Shown here: positions 6,975 through 10,874 of the stretch, piece after piece
How the letters are laid out: every line of letters begins with the position of its first letter
Position numbering within the stretch: the stretch's first letter is position 1
NCBI GenBank assembly: GCA_963966275.1
Contig: CAWZYQ010000134.1
Location: 1 to 10,874 of the forward strand
Direction of reading: 5' to 3'
Origin: UBA10427 sp003500135
Lineage (GTDB): Bacteria; Bacteroidota; Bacteroidia; Cytophagales; Cyclobacteriaceae
DNA length: 10,874 bases
Position numbers and translations under genes: made by a program
The notes under the pieces: generated by a model
Databases searched by the model: none
Seen by the model: only the letters and a program-made list of their open reading frames with translations
Told to the model about the DNA's origin: nothing

Positions 6975-8276
6975 ATGAAAAAAGCCTTGAAAGTTTACAA
7001 GTTTGGCGGGTTGTCCCTTAAAGATGCCGAAGCTATCAAAAACGTTTATAACATACTAAAAACGCACCCAAATGAACGGTTGATTGTCGTTGTGTCGGCC
7101 TTTGCCAAAGTGACCGATGCGTTGGAAAATCTGGTGGCGGCGCATATGCGAAATGATGGAAGCTCGGATGCATATTTTGATATAATTAAAAAAAGGCATT
7201 TTGAAGTCATTGATGACCTTTTTGATGGGGAGGTCAATATTAAGCCTGAGGTACAAAGTGTGCTGGACGACATACAGTTTCAACTAGATAAACACCGCGA
7301 TAAGGGGTACGACCTGATATACGACCAGGTGGTGTCCAGAGGGGAGATTTTGTCCTCTGTTATTGTCTCAGCTTACTTTAATGCACAAGGTTTGAAAAGC
7401 AACTGGGTGGATGCCCGAAAAATTGTGATCACCGATGATATTTATCGTGAAGGGTGGGTGCAATGGGACGAAACCACCAAAAATGCACATGGTCTCATTG
7501 CTCCACTGCTGGATAATGGGGGTGTTGTGATCACTCAGGGGTTTATTGGCAGCGCCACCAATGGCTACACGACCACACTCGGCAGGGAAGGGTCAGATTA
7601 TACAGCTGCAATATTGTCATATTGCCTCGACGCTGAAAGCATGACCATATGGAAAGATGTACCGGGAATACTTACAGCGGATCCAAAGCTATTTGACAAC
7701 ATTACCAAACTGGATTTGATATCTTATCGGGAAGCCATTGAAATGACTTATTACGGGGCGAAAGTGATCCACCCCAAAACAATTAAGCCCCTGCAGAACA
7801 AAAGCATACCCATGCTGGTGAAATCATTTCTTAACCCTGAAGGCGAGGGTACTTATATATCGGATGAAGTGGAAGATCATTATCCGCCTATTGTGGCGCT
7901 GGAAAAAGAACAGGCGCTGGTACAGATATCAACCAGGGACTTTTCATTCGTAGCAGAGCATCACATCTCTGAAATTTTTCAGCACATCGCTGATTTACGG
8001 CTACAGGTCAATATGATGCAGAATTCAGCAATAAGCTTCAGTGTTTGCTTCAATGATGTTGATGATAAAGTAGACCGCTTTGCGGAAAACATGGAGCGGA
8101 AGTTTAAAGTTACCCTTATAAGGGGCCTGGAATTAATTACGGTCCGCCATTACAATGAAACGACAGTTGAAAGCCTGAAGTCGGGTAAGATGTTGTTATT
8201 GGAAGAGCGCCTGCGCAATACCATGCAAATGGTGGTGAAAAACGTTCCCGTGATTGAGCGAAGAAGGGGCTCCTGA
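6975..8276 (+). CDS. lysC: Aspartate kinase with C-terminal ACT region
   Basis: 433 residues. It phosphorylates L-aspartate to 4-phospho-L-aspartate, the first step toward lysine/diaminopimelate, threonine and methionine. The amino-acid-kinase domain (about 1-290) shows the N-terminal K9-F-G-G loop, VVVVSAFAKVTDALE, a QVVSRGEILSS segment, TTTLGREGSDYTAA (G203-R-E-G-S-D208), the KDVPGILTADP nucleotide-binding loop and YYGAKVIHPKTI. Residues about 300-433 contain ACT-type sequence (VALEKEQALVQISTRDFSFV, then LQVNMMQNSAISFSVCF), where family members bind feedback inhibitors such as lysine or threonine. Length fits a monofunctional enzyme and there is no homoserine dehydrogenase fusion. The residue after KFGG is Leu, where Thr or Ala is usual. 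ATG 6975 is chosen over GTG 6954 because the family N terminus starts there. The DUF4421 remnant starts ten bases after the stop, so the two were probably cotranscribed. The isozyme and its effector cannot be told from sequence. Confidence 0.94.
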   Translation: MKKALKVYKFGGLSLKDAEAIKNVYNILKTHPNERLIVVVSAFAKVTDALENLVAAHMRNDGSSDAYFDIIKKRHFEVIDDLFDGEVNIKPEVQSVLDDIQFQLDKHRDKGYDLIYDQVVSRGEILSSVIVSAYFNAQGLKSNWVDARKIVITDDIYREGWVQWDETTKNAHGLIAPLLDNGGVVITQGFIGSATNGYTTTLGREGSDYTAAILSYCLDAESMTIWKDVPGILTADPKLFDNITKLDLISYREAIEMTYYGAKVIHPKTIKPLQNKSIPMLVKSFLNPEGEGTYISDEVEDHYPPIVALEKEQALVQISTRDFSFVAEHHISEIFQHIADLRLQVNMMQNSAISFSVCFNDVDDKVDRFAENMERKFKVTLIRGLELITVRHYNETTVESLKSGKMLLLEERLRNTMQMVVKNVPVIERRRGS

Positions 8277-8286
8277 TGATCATTTT

Positions 8287-9466
8287 ATGAAATTAAAATT
8301 ACAAAACCTTTTTATTATTGTTATACTGGCTGGATGGTTTAACCCGGATTGCTTTGCCACAGCCTTAAAAACCGACTCCATAGACAAGGACACCACTAAA
8401 ACATACTTCGTTTCCTACCAGGATAAGCACGGACTCTATGGTTATGGAATTAATAAATACAACACATTTAGCTTTGTAGATTTAGAGACAAATAGAGAGC
8501 TGCAATACAGCCCCAATGGACAATTTAATCTCGGATTGGGTTTTACTTACAAGTGGCTGGGGCTCGGAGTGGCCTTTTCACCTGGATTCATTAATAATGA
8601 TGACGATGAATTTGCGAAACGGGAAGGCTGGATTTTCAGGCAAATATATTTACCAGAAAAATGATTTTCTCAATAAATGCACAAATGTATAAAGGCTTTT
8701 TTTGGAGAAATCAGCAGTTTACGAATCAGGCGCCTGAAATTTATATTCGCCCAGATCTTCAATCTATAAGTTTTGGGGCAAGCGCTCTTTATACTTTCAA
8801 TCATGATAAATATTCTTTCCGGGCAGTGTTTAGTCATAACGAATGGTAAAAGCGGAGTGCCGGAACGTTTTTGGTAGGTGGAGGTTTCTCATTTTACAAT
8901 GTAGTTGGGGATTCTGCACTTGTACCTGGTTTTGTGGAACCGGGCTTTGACACACTTAAATCAACGCATAATTTAAACACCCTAAATTTTGGACTTGCAG
9001 GAGGTTATGCACATACCTTTGTAATAAAAAGAAATGGTTTATTTCCTTATATGTGATTAAACCCAGATTTTGCAATGGAAAATTTTCGGGTTTTAAACTA
9101 AATTTTCTATTGCAAAATGACGAAAACCGCCAATATAAGGCGGTTTTGTCAGGGTTAATCCCGACAAAACCGGGTTTTCGTAGGCCCATTGGGCAAATTC
9201 TGCCTTATTGCTGAATTTGGGTTTAAGGATCTTCGGTACGAATATTGAATGGGTTGGATGAAGCCGGTCAACAACTCTTTTCATTTTCAGGGATTGTATT
9301 AAGGGCCAAGACTTTATTTGGCATGGGCTATGCCAATGAAAAACATTTTTTCGGTTTGAATTCAAGTAATGATCTTTATCTGCTCAACGCCAATGAATAC
9401 TCTCAACTGATCTATTCTTTCGGGGCTTTTAGAATTTATTACGGTAGGCGAATCAGAATAAAATAG
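8287..9466 (+). pseudogene. Broken DUF4421-type outer-membrane beta-barrel gene
   Basis: Reading across three frames gives one protein: a signal peptide (residues 1-24, from MKLKLQNLF to CFATA), then beta-strand segments including NLGLGFTYKWLGLGVAFSPG, MIFSINAQMYKGFFWR, IRPDLQSISFGASALYTFNH, AGTFLVGGGFSFYNVVGDSA, and a C-terminal FGAFRIYYGRRIRIK. The YKGFF, IRPDL and GxxxxYxFNH motifs are the pattern of DUF4421 proteins, predicted outer-membrane barrels of unknown function in Bacteroidota. Lesions: a one-base loss near 8614-8616 (FAKREG where a reading like F-G-x-TGRLDFQ is expected); a TAA at 8847-8849 after NEW, explained by CAA to TAA; a one-base loss in the A-run 9026-9030; the insertion 9057-9226; and probably another frame change near 9258. 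Short open stretches at 8661-8849, 8871-9056 and 9245-9466 are pieces of this gene. It sits ten bases after aspartate kinase. Several independent lesions argue against sequencing error. The family name comes from motif memory and is moderately sure; pseudogene status is very likely. Confidence 0.8.
9057..9226. mobile_element. MITE-like insertion with terminal inverted repeats and internal hairpins
   Basis: The 20 bases at 9057-9076 (TTAAACCCAGATTTTGCAAT) match the reverse complement of 9207-9226 (TTAAACCCAAATTCAGCAAT) at 17 of 20 positions. Both ends carry TTAA, so the unit could be a 164-bp element (9060-9223) flanked by a duplicated TA, as with IS630/Tc1-mariner elements, or a TTAA-targeting unit; the palindromic TTAA cannot separate these. 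Inside lie several dyads: 9067-9085 with 9100-9118 (19 bp, one wobble); 9123-9131 with 9139-9147 (9 bp, perfect); 9142-9154 with 9160-9171 (12 pairs, one bulged A); and 9121-9128 with 9173-9180 (8 bp, perfect). Several are mutually exclusive. It has no coding capacity and interrupts the DUF4421 gene, so mobilisation would need a transposase in trans. The inverted repeats are plain in the sequence; mobility is inference. Confidence 0.6.
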
Positions 9467-9634
9467 AGCTATTTACTCTTTATCAATTATACTTTATCAA
9501 GAATAAATAGAATAAATTTCGAATAATTTCCTATACAAACGCTTGATTCTATGTAATGATTGCGTATATTACACGAATACTTTATATGTATTTAGGTAAT
9601 TGAGATTTGAACAGTATATAATCTTGCTGAAATA

Positions 9635-9642
9635 TATGTTTG
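9635..9642 (+). promoter_or_regulatory. Candidate -7 promoter box for the PAS-domain sensor gene
   Basis: TATGTTTG matches TAnnTTTG exactly, 37 bases before the ATG at 9679, in an AT-rich intergenic stretch (9467-9678). A TTTG at 9606-9609 could be the -33 element, but its spacing of about 25 bases is longer than usual. Further upstream, CTTTATCAA is repeated directly at 9478-9486 and 9492-9500, of unknown meaning. Confidence 0.45.
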
Positions 9643-9678
9643 TAAAATAATATTGAGGTAAGCATCGCCAAATACACA

Positions 9679-10874
9679 ATGAAAAGAGGGGAATGGTTTA
9701 AAAAGATAACTCATGCAGGCATAATTAATACTGCCGATTCCAGCAGCAACAGAGGGATAATATTGAGCAACCAGATTGTCATATTTTTGATCCCCTTGCT
9801 GCTATTCAGCATTGTTTTGGAATATAATATCCAGGACTTTGCCCTGATGATGAGTTTTGTTGTGCTCGTTCCATTTCTACTGTTTATTTATTTTCTCAAT
9901 TCGACCTACCACATCAGGATCAGCCGCTATCTATTGTCCACCGGGCCGAACCTGATCATCCTGATTGTGATATTAATGGTTGGCGACATACAAAGTGGCA
10001 ACTATTTAGGGCTTCCTTTAGCTTTCATCGGGCTTAGCTTTTTTGCGGTTTTGTTATTCGATTTTCAAAGTGAGCGGGCCTTGTTGATCTATGCATCGAT
10101 GATCAATCTTATCATTCTCCTTACTTTCGATCTATGGCTCGACATGTTTGGTAAAAATGAAGTTAATATTGACCTGATTCGTGACAATTATCTTTTGTAC
10201 AAAAGCACGCACGTATTACTCTGGATGACCATAAGTTTTTGCATACTCTTTCTAAAAAGGCTTAACCACCAATTTGAGCTTCGGCTGCAAAAGCAAAATG
10301 TGGAACTGAAAAATATATCCGATGAGATACTTGCACAAAACGAAGAAATTGTATCTCAAAACAAGGAATTGCATCAGCAGCAGGAACAAATCCTCAAACA
10401 AAAGCAATTCATCGAAGATCAGAATGTAGAGTTGAAGCATAAAGAAGAAGCGTTTAGCAAAAGCCTGCAAAGTATTAGAGATGCCCAGAAAGAACTGGCC
10501 AAAAAAGAAGCGGAATCAAGAAGTATATTGAATGCATTGAAAGACCACTTCATTGTAATTGAATATGATTTAAAAGGAAAAGTACATTTTGTGAATGAAA
10601 CATTGCTGCGGGCAAGCGGCATTACGAAAGATCATATCATTACCAATTCTATCGGGAACAAATTTAAGGACCGGCAATTCCAGAACCAGGGCAAAGGGCA
10701 TTCATTTAATACGGAAATGGAGTTTGAAACCGAAAAAGGCAGATATTGCATTAATGCCACACACGCCCCGATTTTTGATGAATTTGGAAAGGTAGATCGA
10801 ATACTGGCGATTGGCTTTGACGTCCAGCTAAACGCTGGACGACCAAAGGGAGTCTGGCTTTTAGCGAATGTTGT
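9679..10874 (+). CDS. Membrane sensor protein with coiled coil and PAS domain, truncated at the window end
   Basis: 398 codons are visible and the frame is still open at the window edge. Residues about 30-193 hold roughly six hydrophobic helices (near 32-48, 54-74, 91-103, 107-127, 135-151, 177-193). Residues about 196-280 are a Gln/Glu/Lys-rich coiled coil (NEEIVSQNKELHQQQEQILK). Residues about 279-382 form a PAS domain with its PAC end (VIEYDLKGKVHFVNETLLRASGI to FDEFGKVDRILAIGFDV). In Cytophagales, proteins of this plan continue into further PAS modules and a histidine kinase or other output domain; none is visible here. After GFDV a PAS is usually followed by TERK/TEIK-like sequence. Here the frame reads QLNAGRPKGVWLLANV, encoded by a hairpin-bearing repeat starting near 10821. 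The gene is therefore probably cut by a repeat and only nominally open. The N terminus MKRGEW follows a good -7 box. A ligand cannot be inferred. Confidence 0.75.
   Translation, partial: MKRGEWFKKITHAGIINTADSSSNRGIILSNQIVIFLIPLLLFSIVLEYNIQDFALMMSFVVLVPFLLFIYFLNSTYHIRISRYLLSTGPNLIILIVILMVGDIQSGNYLGLPLAFIGLSFFAVLLFDFQSERALLIYASMINLIILLTFDLWLDMFGKNEVNIDLIRDNYLLYKSTHVLLWMTISFCILFLKRLNHQFELRLQKQNVELKNISDEILAQNEEIVSQNKELHQQQEQILKQKQFIEDQNVELKHKEEAFSKSLQSIRDAQKELAKKEAESRSILNALKDHFIVIEYDLKGKVHFVNETLLRASGITKDHIITNSIGNKFKDRQFQNQGKGHSFNTEMEFETEKGRYCINATHAPIFDEFGKVDRILAIGFDVQLNAGRPKGVWLLANV
10821..10874 (+). repeat. Hairpin-bearing repeat edge that interrupts the sensor gene
   Basis: CGTCCAGC (10821-10828) and GCTGGACG (10834-10841) form a perfect 8-bp stem with a five-base loop (TAAAC). 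The stretch ends AGCGAATGTTGT (10863-10874), which resembles, inverted, bases 10-21 of the window (10 of 12). PAS homology of the overlapping frame stops just where the stem begins (codon 382, GTC at 10822-10824), as expected for an insertion or a recombination border. The rest lies outside the window, so its type cannot be named. Confidence 0.45.

Noticed and set aside
9093..9365. A minus-strand 90-codon frame across the MITE-like element
   Set aside because: It spans the element's hairpins and the antisense of barrel coding sequence, with no domain, start signal or composition suggesting a real protein.
8661..9466. Three short plus-strand frames (8661-8849, 8871-9056, 9245-9466) as separate genes
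   Set aside because: Together with 8287-8664 they spell one continuous DUF4421-like protein, so they are fragments of a single broken gene.
9461..9474. Palindrome AAATAGAGCTATTT over the stop of the DUF4421 remnant as a terminator
   Set aside because: The loop would be too short, the stem is nearly all A-T, and no T-tract follows.

Overview
The window looks like chromosomal DNA of a Bacteroidota bacterium, probably from the Cytophagales or a near relative. The grounds are: -7 boxes of the Bacteroidota type (TAnnTTTG) upstream of genes that mostly lack Shine-Dalgarno sites, a DUF4421-type outer-membrane barrel, a fused trehalose-6-phosphate synthase/phosphatase, a ligase-associated exonuclease next to an ATP-dependent DNA ligase, and a kinase remnant with the membrane and coiled-coil arrangement usual in Bacteroidota sensor kinases. 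The rank below phylum is inference.

Layout. (1) 1-334: the edge of a repeat, then the decayed 3' part of a sensor histidine kinase. (2) 376-1158: secreted S1/P1-type zinc nuclease. (3) 1292-1642: small exported protein of unknown function, followed by a rho-independent terminator. A second, stronger terminator lies about 75 bases further on, so a short orphan transcript may lie between them. (4) 1902-4492: two-gene operon (4-base overlap) for a metallo-beta-lactamase/beta-CASP DNA exonuclease and an ATP-dependent DNA ligase, a DNA end-processing and joining pair. (5) 4514-6727, minus strand: bifunctional trehalose-6-phosphate synthase/phosphatase, convergent with the ligase. (6) 6975-8276: aspartate kinase, divergent from the trehalose gene. 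(7) 8287-9466: wreck of a DUF4421 outer-membrane gene with frameshifts, a nonsense codon and a 164-170 bp MITE-like insertion full of dyad symmetry. (8) 9679-10874: membrane sensor protein (about six TM segments, long coiled coil, PAS domain) whose homology seems to stop at about 10820, where a hairpin-bearing repeat begins and runs off the window.

The intact genes are housekeeping or stress functions: periplasmic nucleic-acid breakdown, DNA repair, the compatible solute trehalose, and entry to the aspartate amino-acid family. I see no coherent new multi-gene defence or mobile system. The most unusual material is non-coding or decayed: the MITE-like element, the double terminator, and the related motifs at both ends of the window, each next to a broken sensor gene. 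Intergenic gaps are all shorter than 300 bases. The 6728-6974 gap holds the divergent promoters of the trehalose and aspartate kinase genes, and the 4493-4513 gap between the convergent genes holds no recognisable terminator.
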